DNA of 23,291 bases from Zymomonas sp. (GTDB lineage Bacteria > Pseudomonadota > Alphaproteobacteria > Sphingomonadales > Sphingomonadaceae): contig JAIYAJ010000493.1 of assembly GCA_027489105.1 (NCBI GenBank), positions 1 to 23,291 of the forward strand, read 5' to 3'. The position numbers and the translations under genes were made by a program. Below are positions 14,567-21,574 of the stretch, piece after piece (the stretch's first letter is position 1; the number at the start of each line of letters is the position of its first letter). The notes under the pieces were generated by a model. The model made no database searches. It had not been told where the DNA came from and saw nothing but the letters and a program-made list of their open reading frames with translations.

Positions 14567-15561
14567 TCGACCTGACCGTCATCTGGGCCGCCATCATCGG
14601 CTTCGCCATCGTCGCCTATGTGATCATGGACGGTTTCGACCTGGGCATCGGCATCCTCTTCCCGCTGTTCGCGGTCGGCAAGGACCGCGACCGCGCGATG
14701 AACAGCATCGCTCCCGTCTGGGACGGGAACGAGACCTGGCTGGTGCTGGGCGGGGGAGGGCTGCTCGCGGCCTTTCCGCTGGCCTATGCGATCATCCTGC
14801 CCGCGCTCTACGCGCCGCTGATCGCGATGCTGCTCGGGCTGGTGCTGCGCGGGGTCGCCTTCGAGTTTCGCTGGCGCGATCCGGCGCATCGGGAATTGTG
14901 GGACCGTGCCTTCTTCGTCGGGTCGACCGTCGCCACCTTTGCGCAGGGCATTACCCTCGGCGCGCTGCTTCAGGGGATCAGCGTCGACGGCCGCGCTTAT
15001 GCCGGCGGCTGGTGGGACTGGCTGTCGCCCTTTTCGCTGCTGACCGGGGCCGGCCTGCTCGTCGGCTATGCGCTGCTCGGCGCCTGCTGGCTCAACTGGA
15101 AGACCGACGAGGCGCTCCAGCGGCAGGCGGTGACCTATGCCGGCCGGCTCGGCATAGTGCTGTTGCTGGTGATCGGCGCGGTCAGTCTCGCCACGCTGAC
15201 GCTCGAGGCCGGCTATCAGCAGCGCTGGCTCGCCTGGCCGGGCGTGCTGGCGACCGCACAGGTGCCGCTCGCGACCCTGATCGTGACTGCGCTCTTCTAT
15301 CGCAGCCTGTCTGCGCGCCGGGATGCGCAGCCCTTCTTCTGGGCACTGGCGCTGTTCATGCTGTGCCTGCTCGGGCTCGGCATCTCGATCTGGCCCTATG
15401 TCATCCCCGCGCGGGTGACGATCTGGGAGGCGGCGGCGCCCTATCGCAGCCAGCTGTTCATGATCGTCGGGGCCGGGCTGCTCGTGCCGGTCATCCTCGC
15501 TTACACCGCCTGGGCCTATTGGGTGTTCCGCGGCAAGGTCGGCCATGACGGCTATCATTGA
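14563..15561 (+). CDS. cydB: Cytochrome bd-type quinol oxidase subunit II
   Basis: A 332-residue membrane subunit with about eight to nine helices that scaffolds subunit I. The N-terminal VIMDGFDLGIGILFP block and PVWDGNETWLVLGGGGLLAA (residues 47-66) are hallmarks of CydB/CioB. Length matches CioB rather than the longer E. coli CydB. The start overlaps the cydA stop (ATGA at 14563-14566), and the stop overlaps the next small gene (TGATG at 15559-15563). The enzyme reduces O2 at the cytoplasmic membrane with low sensitivity to cyanide and, in known bd oxidases, to sulfide. Confidence 0.92.
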   Translation: MIDLTVIWAAIIGFAIVAYVIMDGFDLGIGILFPLFAVGKDRDRAMNSIAPVWDGNETWLVLGGGGLLAAFPLAYAIILPALYAPLIAMLLGLVLRGVAFEFRWRDPAHRELWDRAFFVGSTVATFAQGITLGALLQGISVDGRAYAGGWWDWLSPFSLLTGAGLLVGYALLGACWLNWKTDEALQRQAVTYAGRLGIVLLLVIGAVSLATLTLEAGYQQRWLAWPGVLATAQVPLATLIVTALFYRSLSARRDAQPFFWALALFMLCLLGLGISIWPYVIPARVTIWEAAAPYRSQLFMIVGAGLLVPVILAYTAWAYWVFRGKVGHDGYH

Positions 15562-15683
15562 TGGCGCGCGCTGACATGGCGGGGCGCTGGAAGCGGTTGG
15601 GCTGGTTCCTGGCCATCTGGACCGGGAGCGTGCTCGCGCTCGGTGCGGTGTCGATGCTGATCCGCTTCTGGTTGAGGCCATGA
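15561..15683 (+). CDS. DUF2474-like small membrane subunit of the CIO oxidase
   Basis: A 40-residue protein that is easy to miss. A basic N-terminus (MARADMAGRWKR) precedes a single hydrophobic helix from about residue 13 to 35 (LGWFLAIWTGSVLALGAVSM), ending in RFWLRP. Length, layout (KRLGWFLAIW...) and position right after cydB match the DUF2474 proteins found behind CIO-type cydAB, functional counterparts of CydX. The ATG overlaps the cydB stop (TGATG), which suggests translation by coupling rather than by its own ribosome site. Role in assembly or stability of the oxidase is inferred from CydX. Confidence 0.85.
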   Translation: MARADMAGRWKRLGWFLAIWTGSVLALGAVSMLIRFWLRP

Positions 15684-15749
15684 TGGCGCGCCACGTCGGC
15701 TAAACCGGATCTCCCTATCACAAAGGCGAGCCGTCCCGCTGGCCGCCGA

Positions 15750-15763
15750 TTGACCTCGATCAA
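15750..15763. promoter_or_regulatory. FNR/FixK-like box upstream of the Rieske genes
   Basis: TTGACCTCGATCAA fits the CRP/FNR-superfamily consensus TTGAT-N4-ATCAA with one difference (C for T), a variant common for FnrL/FixK in alphaproteobacteria. Its centre lies about 63 bases before the start at 15820. If it acts at -41.5, transcription would begin near 15798, just before the ribosome site at 15804-15810. The box is flanked by a direct repeat GGCCGCCG (15741-15748 and 15765-15772). Confidence 0.55.
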
Positions 15764-15819
15764 AGGCCGCCGGTTCGGCGCATGGTTTGTCTTCTCCACG
15801 TACAGGAGAGGAATTCGCC

Positions 15820-17220
15820 ATGGCCGATCGTGACCCCGCCATCCACCGCGACGCCGCCCGTTGTCCCGGTCCCGGCTGGGAGGAGATCCTGCGCGAGGAT
15901 ATGATCGCGCCGCCCGCCTTCATGGCGGAGGATCGTTATCGCTATCTCGGCTCCGAGCCGGTCGAGGCGAAGCGCTATTACGATCCCGTCTTCTTCCGCG
16001 CCGAGATCGAGAAGATGTGGCCTTTCGTCTGGCAGTTCGCCGCGCGTGAGGAGGACATGCCCGAGCCGGGCGACTATGTGACCTACGACAATGCCGGGCG
16101 GTCCTACCTCATTGTCCGTCAGCCGGATGGCGAGGTTCGTGCCTTCCACAATGTCTGCCTCCATCGCGGGCGCAAGCTGGCGACGGAGTCGGGCATGGCC
16201 GAGAAGTTCGTCTGTCCCTTCCATGGCTTTGCCTGGAACACCGACGGCAGCCTGCGCGACATTCCCTGCCGCTGGGACTTCGGCCATCTGAGCGACGAGC
16301 GCATGAAGCTGCCGCAAGCGAGCGTCGCCCGCTGGGGCGGCTATATCTTCGTCCGGGAGAAGGACGAAGGGCCGACGATCGAGGAGTTTCTGGCCCCGCT
16401 GCCGGAGTTTTTCACCCGCTGGCGGCATGAGGATTGCGAAACCATCGCCTGGGTCGGCAAGGTCGTCGACGCCAACTGGAAGATCACCATGGAAGCCTTC
16501 ATGGAGAGCTACCACGCCTATATGACGCATCCGCAGCTGTTGCCCTTCACCGGCGACGCCAACGCGGCCTATCATGTGCTCGGCAAGCATGTGAATGTGA
16601 ACTACACCCCCTTCGGCACCATCTCCCCGCATGTCGCCGGCACCGAGCGTCCCGAACAGTGGATCGTCGAGGAGTTCGTCAAATATAACGGGCGGTCCTC
16701 GGACAATTACGACCCCGAGAAGGACCAGTTCAACATCACCGTCCCTGAGGGGGAAAGCGCCCGCCACGCCCTTGGCGCCGCGATGCGCGAGAGTTCGCAG
16801 CGGGCCTTCGGCGGCGACTATTCGGCGGTGTCGGAATCCGAGCTGCTCGACGCGCTGGTGTTCAACGTCTTCCCCAATTTCGCGCCCTGGGGCGGGTTCA
16901 TGCCGAATATCGTCTATCGCTGGCGCCCCTGGCCCGATCAGGACCGCTGCCTGATGGAGGTGCGCGTCCTCGCGCGCCGGCAGGACGGGGCCGAACCGCG
17001 CCCGCCGATGACGATGCATCTGCTCGAAGACGGCCAGACATGGGCCGATGCGCCCGAGCTCGGCGCGCTGGGCGCGGTCGTCGACCAGGACATGGAGAAT
17101 ATGGAGCTGACTCATCAGGGGCTCAAATGCTCGGCCAACGGCCTCGTCGAACTGGGCGACTATCAGGAGGTGCGCATCCGCCACTTCCACCAGACGCTCG
17201 ACACCTATCTGGAACGCTGA
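15820..17220 (+). CDS. Rieske non-haem iron oxygenase, alpha subunit (first of a tandem pair)
   Basis: A 466-residue oxygenase component of an aromatic ring-hydroxylating-type system. The Rieske [2Fe-2S] motif is C113-x-H115-x16-C132-x2-H135 (VCLHRGRKL...VCPFHGFAW). The mononuclear iron site is formed by His232 and His237 (MESYHAYMTH), with Asp424 in VVDQDMENME as the probable third ligand. All catalytic residues are present. The ATG at 15820 has AGGAGAG at 15804-15810; an upstream in-frame ATG (15787) lacks this. No beta subunit, ferredoxin or reductase is nearby, so electrons must come from a system encoded elsewhere. A second, quite different alpha subunit follows after 14 bases. The substrate is unknown. 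Confidence 0.9.
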   Translation: MADRDPAIHRDAARCPGPGWEEILREDMIAPPAFMAEDRYRYLGSEPVEAKRYYDPVFFRAEIEKMWPFVWQFAAREEDMPEPGDYVTYDNAGRSYLIVRQPDGEVRAFHNVCLHRGRKLATESGMAEKFVCPFHGFAWNTDGSLRDIPCRWDFGHLSDERMKLPQASVARWGGYIFVREKDEGPTIEEFLAPLPEFFTRWRHEDCETIAWVGKVVDANWKITMEAFMESYHAYMTHPQLLPFTGDANAAYHVLGKHVNVNYTPFGTISPHVAGTERPEQWIVEEFVKYNGRSSDNYDPEKDQFNITVPEGESARHALGAAMRESSQRAFGGDYSAVSESELLDALVFNVFPNFAPWGGFMPNIVYRWRPWPDQDRCLMEVRVLARRQDGAEPRPPMTMHLLEDGQTWADAPELGALGAVVDQDMENMELTHQGLKCSANGLVELGDYQEVRIRHFHQTLDTYLER

Positions 17221-17234
17221 GGGGGAGCCTTGCG

Positions 17235-18416
17235 ATGACCGATCTCTACAAGGCCTATGGCGACGCAGCGGAGCGGATGCTCCATTTCGTCGAGACCCGC
17301 AGCACCGACCAGGCGAGCGGCGTGTTCGAGGTGCCCGTCGCCCATTATCTCGACGAGGCGCGCTGGCAGAAGGAGATGGACCTGATCTTTCGCCGCTTGC
17401 CGCTGATGCTCGCGCTGACGATCGAGCTGCCGCGGGTCAACGATTACAAGGCGATGGACGTGATGGGGCAGCCGGTCCTCATCACGCGCGGCAAGGACGG
17501 CAAGGCGCGCGCCTTCCTCAATGTCTGCAAGCATCGGGCGATGCATCTTGCGAAGGAGGGCAAGGGCAATTGCTCGCGCTTCGCCTGCCAATATCATGGC
17601 TGGACCTACGCCAATGACGGGCAGCTGGTCGGCATCGCCGAGGCGAGCACCTTTGGTGACGTCGACCGCCGCACCTTGGCGATGACCGAATTGCCGGCGG
17701 AGGAAGTCGCGGGAATGATCTTCGTGATCCTGACGCCAGGCCTGCCGATCGACGTGCGCGGTTTTCTGGGCGGCATGCTCGACGATCTCGCCGCGCTGCG
17801 GCTGGAGACCTGGTATTATCACAAGGCGCGGACGATGGAGGGTGCCAACTGGAAGGTCTCCTTCGACGGCTATCTCGAAGGCTATCATTTCCAGGCGGCG
17901 CACACCCAGACGGTCGCGACGCGTTCACCGTCCAACCGAGCCAGCTATGAGGCTTTCGGTCCGCATATCCGGCTGGGCTTCCCGCAGAACGGGATCGGCC
18001 GCCTCAAGGATCTGCCGCGCGAGGAGTGGGGCCGGCAGGAGAATGACGGCTACGACTTCATCCGGATCCTGTTTCCGAACTTCAGCTTCTTCCTCGCGCC
18101 CGAGATGTGCCAATATGCCCAGCTGTTTCCGGGGCCGACGCCAGACCGCAATCTGACGGTGATGAACTATATCTACCCGACCGCGCCGAAGGACGAGGAG
18201 GAACTGCGCACGCTCGACGAGATGAGCGACTTCTTCTTCCAGGTCGTGCTCGACGAGGATTATGCGCTCGGCCTGAAGGTACAGAACGGGCTGGAATCAG
18301 GCGCGACCGATCGGCTCACCTTCGGCCGCAACGAGCCGGGCAACCAATATTTCCACAAATGGGTCGAGTACCATCTGTCGGGCTGCGAAGGACCGGCGCC
18401 GGTCCTTCGAGCCTGA
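17235..18416 (+). CDS. Rieske non-haem iron oxygenase, alpha subunit (second of the pair)
   Basis: A 393-residue protein. The Rieske motif is C98-x-H100-x17-C118-x2-H121 (VCKHRAMHL...ACQYHGWTY). The iron ligands are His218 and His223 (EGYHFQAAH), with Asp340 or Asp342 (VLDEDYALGLKVQNGL) as third ligand. It is complete but clearly not a recent duplicate of the preceding gene: lengths differ by about 70 residues and sequences outside the motifs diverge. GGGGGAG precedes the ATG. It may act with the upstream oxygenase as a hetero-oligomer or on a successive step. Its 3' end, including the last few codons, contains a 24-base perfect palindrome (18386-18409). Confidence 0.9.
   Translation: MTDLYKAYGDAAERMLHFVETRSTDQASGVFEVPVAHYLDEARWQKEMDLIFRRLPLMLALTIELPRVNDYKAMDVMGQPVLITRGKDGKARAFLNVCKHRAMHLAKEGKGNCSRFACQYHGWTYANDGQLVGIAEASTFGDVDRRTLAMTELPAEEVAGMIFVILTPGLPIDVRGFLGGMLDDLAALRLETWYYHKARTMEGANWKVSFDGYLEGYHFQAAHTQTVATRSPSNRASYEAFGPHIRLGFPQNGIGRLKDLPREEWGRQENDGYDFIRILFPNFSFFLAPEMCQYAQLFPGPTPDRNLTVMNYIYPTAPKDEEELRTLDEMSDFFFQVVLDEDYALGLKVQNGLESGATDRLTFGRNEPGNQYFHKWVEYHLSGCEGPAPVLRA
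18386..18409. terminator. 24-base perfect palindrome at the convergent gene ends
   Basis: The half-site CGAAGGACCGGC (18386-18397) is followed directly by its exact reverse complement (18398-18409). It lies inside the last codons of the second Rieske gene, with the stop at 18414-18416. The opposing cytochrome gene ends at 18432. It would form a strong hairpin in both transcripts, fitting a bidirectional terminator. No U tract follows on either strand, so a protein-binding or rho-linked role remains possible. Confidence 0.5.
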
Positions 18417-18431
18417 CAGCCGTCCTTCGCC

Positions 18432-18806
18432 CTACCGCGCAGGGGCGGGTGCGGCGGCGGGGGGCAGGGCGCCCAGATAGGTCATGATCTTCGGCATGTC
18501 GGCAGGATCGATCGGCGCCTTGTAAACGTCGATCATCTTTTGGACGATCCTGCCCCAGTCGGCTTGCGACAGCGGCGGCTGCACCAGCACCATCGAGGGC
18601 GAATGGCAGGCGCGGCAATTGTCGTTCATCACCTGCACTTCGGGTCCTGCCGGATATTCGACCTCATAGTCGGTCGGCAGGGTCACGCTGGTGGAGGCCA
18701 GGCGCGGCCGTGCCGCATCCTTCGGCCGGGTGCCCGCGCCGGCAAGCCCGGAACCCAGGACCGAGACCAGCGCGATCGTAGCCGAAAAGGTCAGCATCTT
18801 CGACAT
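18432..18806 (-). CDS. sorB: Periplasmic c-type cytochrome, SorB-like electron acceptor
   Basis: A 124-residue protein with a signal peptide (residues 1-24, MSKMLTFSATIALVSVLGSG then LAGAG). A single haem-binding motif CRACH occurs at residues 64-68; Met72, Met91 or Met104 could be the axial ligand. The C-terminus is an Ala/Pro-rich tail. The start overlaps the stop of the molybdoenzyme gene by one base (TGATG at 18808-18804). Pairing of a small monohaem cytochrome with a sulfite oxidase-type molybdoenzyme is the SorAB arrangement, in which the cytochrome accepts electrons from sulfite and passes them on to the respiratory chain. Symbol given by context and motif. Confidence 0.82.
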   Translation of the reverse strand: MSKMLTFSATIALVSVLGSGLAGAGTRPKDAARPRLASTSVTLPTDYEVEYPAGPEVQVMNDNCRACHSPSMVLVQPPLSQADWGRIVQKMIDVYKAPIDPADMPKIMTYLGALPPAAAPAPAR

Positions 18807-20047
18807 CAGGCGTCTCCCGCGATCAGGTGGACGGTCTCGACCCCCGCGCGCATATAGCCGCCGGGGTTCCAGTTCATTTCCAGCGGTTGCGCCAGCCCCT
18901 TCGCATTGGTGCAGCGCGTGGCAACGGCCAGGGCGCCGGATGCCGGGACCGTCACGCGCGCCTCGAAGCGGCGGAAGCTGTACGGCCCCTCGTCCTTGCC
19001 GAGCGTCGCCGCCTGCCAGCTGGTCCCGCCGTCGGTCGACACCTCGACCCTGGCCACTCCGCAATCCCCGCCCATGGCGATGCCCGCGACCGTCAGCCTC
19101 CCGGGCTTCACCCGCTGCCCTTCGCGCAGGTTGGTGACCAGTGAGCGCGGGACCATGCGGCTGATCGCCTCGCTCGGATACTCCTTTGTCCCCGGCGCGA
19201 TGTGGCCGAAGGGCGTGGAGGGGACGCGATAGGCCTTGGTCATCCAGAAATTGTCGTCCTTGCGGTCGAGCACCTCGATCTGGCTGAGCATCTTGATCCA
19301 GTAGGTCGAATACCAGCCGGGCACGACCAGCCGCAGCGGGAAGCCGTTGAGGAGCGGCAATTGCTCCCCGTTCATCTGATAGGCGACCATCACCTCGCCG
19401 TCGCGCGCATGGTCCAGTGCGAGCGACTTCAGGAATTTGGGCGCCTCGGACGTCATCGGATCGTCAAGCCCGCCGAAGCGTATGTCGACGGCGCCGGCCT
19501 TCACGCCCGCCCGGTCGAGCAGATCGCGCAGGCGCACCCCGCGCCAGCGCGCATTGCCCATCGCGCCATGTGCCCATTCGGCACCCGGAACATTGGGCTG
19601 GAACAGGCCGCGCGAATTGCCCGAGCATTGGTTGACCGCGACATAGTCGATCGGCTCGAACTCGCGGATCAACTGGTCGAGGGTGAAGCTGACCGGTCGA
19701 TCGACATGGCCGCCGATGGTCAGCCGGAAACTGCCGACATCGACGCTCTCCGGAAAACCCCAATGCCAGCGGACATAGAAACGGTCGTTCGGTGTGATGA
19801 CGCCCTGGTCGAACACCTCCATCGGCGTTTCCAGCAAAGGCGGCCGCACCCGCTGCAGGATCATCGGGCCCTTGCCGGGAAAGGCCGTGGTCATCGGCCG
19901 CGTCGGCGGCTTGCCCGGCAGGCCAAGGTCGGCAACCGCCTGCGCCCAGCCTGGGAAGGCGATCATGCCGGTCCCCGCCGCTGCACTCCGCAGCAGGGCG
20001 CGCCGGGAGAGGCGGGAGGCAGTGTCGGGCGTGTCGCTGTGGATCAT
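18806..20047 (-). CDS. sorA: Sulfite dehydrogenase molybdopterin subunit, sulfite oxidase family (SorA-like)
   Basis: A 413-residue periplasmic molybdoenzyme. The N-terminus carries a Tat signal (SRRALLRSAAAGTGMIAFPG, residues 14-33). The molybdenum-binding domain spans about 80-270, with the ligand Cys141 in VAVNQCSGNSRG. A Mo-co dimerisation domain (about 300-410, GDCGVARVEVSTDGGTSWQA) follows. The family oxidises sulfite to sulfate. The ATG at 20047 lies one base after the glpK stop, with only weak GGGACAGG upstream, so coupling to glpK is likely. The cytochrome partner follows by overlap. Other sulfite oxidase-like enzymes with different substrates exist, so the sulfite assignment rests on the cytochrome neighbour and sulfur context. 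Confidence 0.85.
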   Translation of the reverse strand: MIHSDTPDTASRLSRRALLRSAAAGTGMIAFPGWAQAVADLGLPGKPPTRPMTTAFPGKGPMILQRVRPPLLETPMEVFDQGVITPNDRFYVRWHWGFPESVDVGSFRLTIGGHVDRPVSFTLDQLIREFEPIDYVAVNQCSGNSRGLFQPNVPGAEWAHGAMGNARWRGVRLRDLLDRAGVKAGAVDIRFGGLDDPMTSEAPKFLKSLALDHARDGEVMVAYQMNGEQLPLLNGFPLRLVVPGWYSTYWIKMLSQIEVLDRKDDNFWMTKAYRVPSTPFGHIAPGTKEYPSEAISRMVPRSLVTNLREGQRVKPGRLTVAGIAMGGDCGVARVEVSTDGGTSWQAATLGKDEGPYSFRRFEARVTVPASGALAVATRCTNAKGLAQPLEMNWNPGGYMRAGVETVHLIAGDA

Positions 20048-20048
20048 G

Positions 20049-21524
20049 TCAGGCCTGTCCCAGTTCGAGCGCCAGCAGGGCGCGCCATTGATCGAGCCGC
20101 CGTTCCCGCGTCGCGGCGTCCATGCGCGGTACGAACGTCGAGACGTCCGATCGCATCGCCGCAGCGTCGGTGAGCGTCGCGTGAAGCCCGCAGCCCACCG
20201 CCGCGAGCATCGCCGCGCCCAGTGCCGTCGTCTCGACATTGTGCGGCCTTTCGACCTCCAGGTCGAGCATGTCGGCGAGATCCTGCGCAACCCAGTTGTT
20301 GGCGCTCATCCCGCCATCGAGGCGCAGCATGGCCCAGGGCGATCCATCGGCGGCATAAGCCTGTTTGAGATCGTGCATCTGGTGCGCCATCGACTCGAGC
20401 GCGGCGCGGACGATATGCGCCCTGGTCGCGCCCTGGGTCAGCCCACCGATCAGGCCGCGCGCCTCGGGCCGCCAGTGCGGCGCGCCCAGACCCGACAGCG
20501 CGGGGACTATGCACACCCCGCCATTGTCGGGCACCGAGCGGGCGAGCGCCTCGGTCTCGGATGCGGTGCCGACGAAGCCCAACTGGTCGCGCAGCCATTT
20601 GACGAGGCTGCCGGCGACGAACACCGAGCCTTCGAGCGCATAGCTGCGCTTGCCGTCGCACTGCGCAAGCACGGTGCCGAGCAGCCGGTTGTTCGAGCGC
20701 GGCAGATCATGGCCGGTGCTGGCGAGGACGAAGGCGCCGGTGCCCAGCGTCGCCTTCACCTGGCCGGCGGTCAGGCAGTTCTGGCCGATCGTGGCGGCCT
20801 GCTGATCCCCGGCGAGGCCGCAGATCGGGATCGGCCCGCCGAGCAGGTCGGGCAGGGTGGTGCCGAAGCGGCCCGCGGTGTCGACGATCTCGGGCAGCGC
20901 CGAGGCTGGTACGCCGAGCAATGCGAGCAGGTCCGCGTCCCATGCCGCCTTGTCGAGCGGCATCAGCATCGTCCGGCTGGCATTGGTCGCGTCGGTAATG
21001 TGCAGTCCGCCGGTCAGCTTCCAGACCAGCCAGCTCTCGACAGTGCCGAGCGCCAGCCGATCGCCCAGTGCGGCGGCCTCGGGGACATTGTCGAGGATCC
21101 AGCGCATCTTGGTGCCGGAGAAATAGGGGTCGACGACCAGCCCGGTCCGCTCGCGGATCATCTGTTCATGGCCATCGGCGCGCAGTTGTTCGCAGAAGCC
21201 GGCGGTGCGCCGGTCCTGCCAGACGATCGCGCGGGTGACCGGCTCACCGGTGGTCCGGTCCCAGGCGATGACGGTCTCGCGCTGGTTGGTGATGCCGATC
21301 GCGGCGATGCGGTCCGCGCCCCCGGCCTTCTCGACCGCGCGGCGTGCGCAGGCGAGGGTCTTGGTCCAGATCTCGGTCGCGTCATGTTCGACATGGCCGT
21401 CGGCGGGATAATGCTGGGTCAGTTCGGCCTGCTCGATCGCAGCGACCGTCCCGTCGACCGCGAACAGCATCGCCCGGGTGGAGGTGGTGCCTTCGTCGAG
21501 AACCAGCAGATAGGGTGTTTGCAC
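20049..21524 (-). CDS. glpK: Glycerol kinase
   Basis: A 491-residue FGGY-family kinase phosphorylating glycerol to glycerol 3-phosphate in the cytoplasm. The ATP-binding start LLVLDEGTTSTRAMLFAVDG, the GITNQRETVIAWDR block, IVWQDRRTAGFC and the C-terminal LDGGMSANNWVAQDLADML match GlpK throughout. The family usually reads LDQGTTSS where this has LDEGTTST. I choose the GTG at 21524: GGGGAG lies six bases upstream and the protein then begins as GlpK normally does. The ATG at 21569, eight bases behind an AGG, would add a 15-residue tail. It sits between glpD and the sulfite dehydrogenase genes on one apparent transcript. No glpF or glpR is in the window. Confidence 0.92.
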   Translation of the reverse strand: MQTPYLLVLDEGTTSTRAMLFAVDGTVAAIEQAELTQHYPADGHVEHDATEIWTKTLACARRAVEKAGGADRIAAIGITNQRETVIAWDRTTGEPVTRAIVWQDRRTAGFCEQLRADGHEQMIRERTGLVVDPYFSGTKMRWILDNVPEAAALGDRLALGTVESWLVWKLTGGLHITDATNASRTMLMPLDKAAWDADLLALLGVPASALPEIVDTAGRFGTTLPDLLGGPIPICGLAGDQQAATIGQNCLTAGQVKATLGTGAFVLASTGHDLPRSNNRLLGTVLAQCDGKRSYALEGSVFVAGSLVKWLRDQLGFVGTASETEALARSVPDNGGVCIVPALSGLGAPHWRPEARGLIGGLTQGATRAHIVRAALESMAHQMHDLKQAYAADGSPWAMLRLDGGMSANNWVAQDLADMLDLEVERPHNVETTALGAAMLAAVGCGLHATLTDAAAMRSDVSTFVPRMDAATRERRLDQWRALLALELGQA

Positions 21525-21574
21525 GTCGCTCTCCCCACCGGCGCCTTGCTCTGGAGCGCTCACCGGCATATGTC

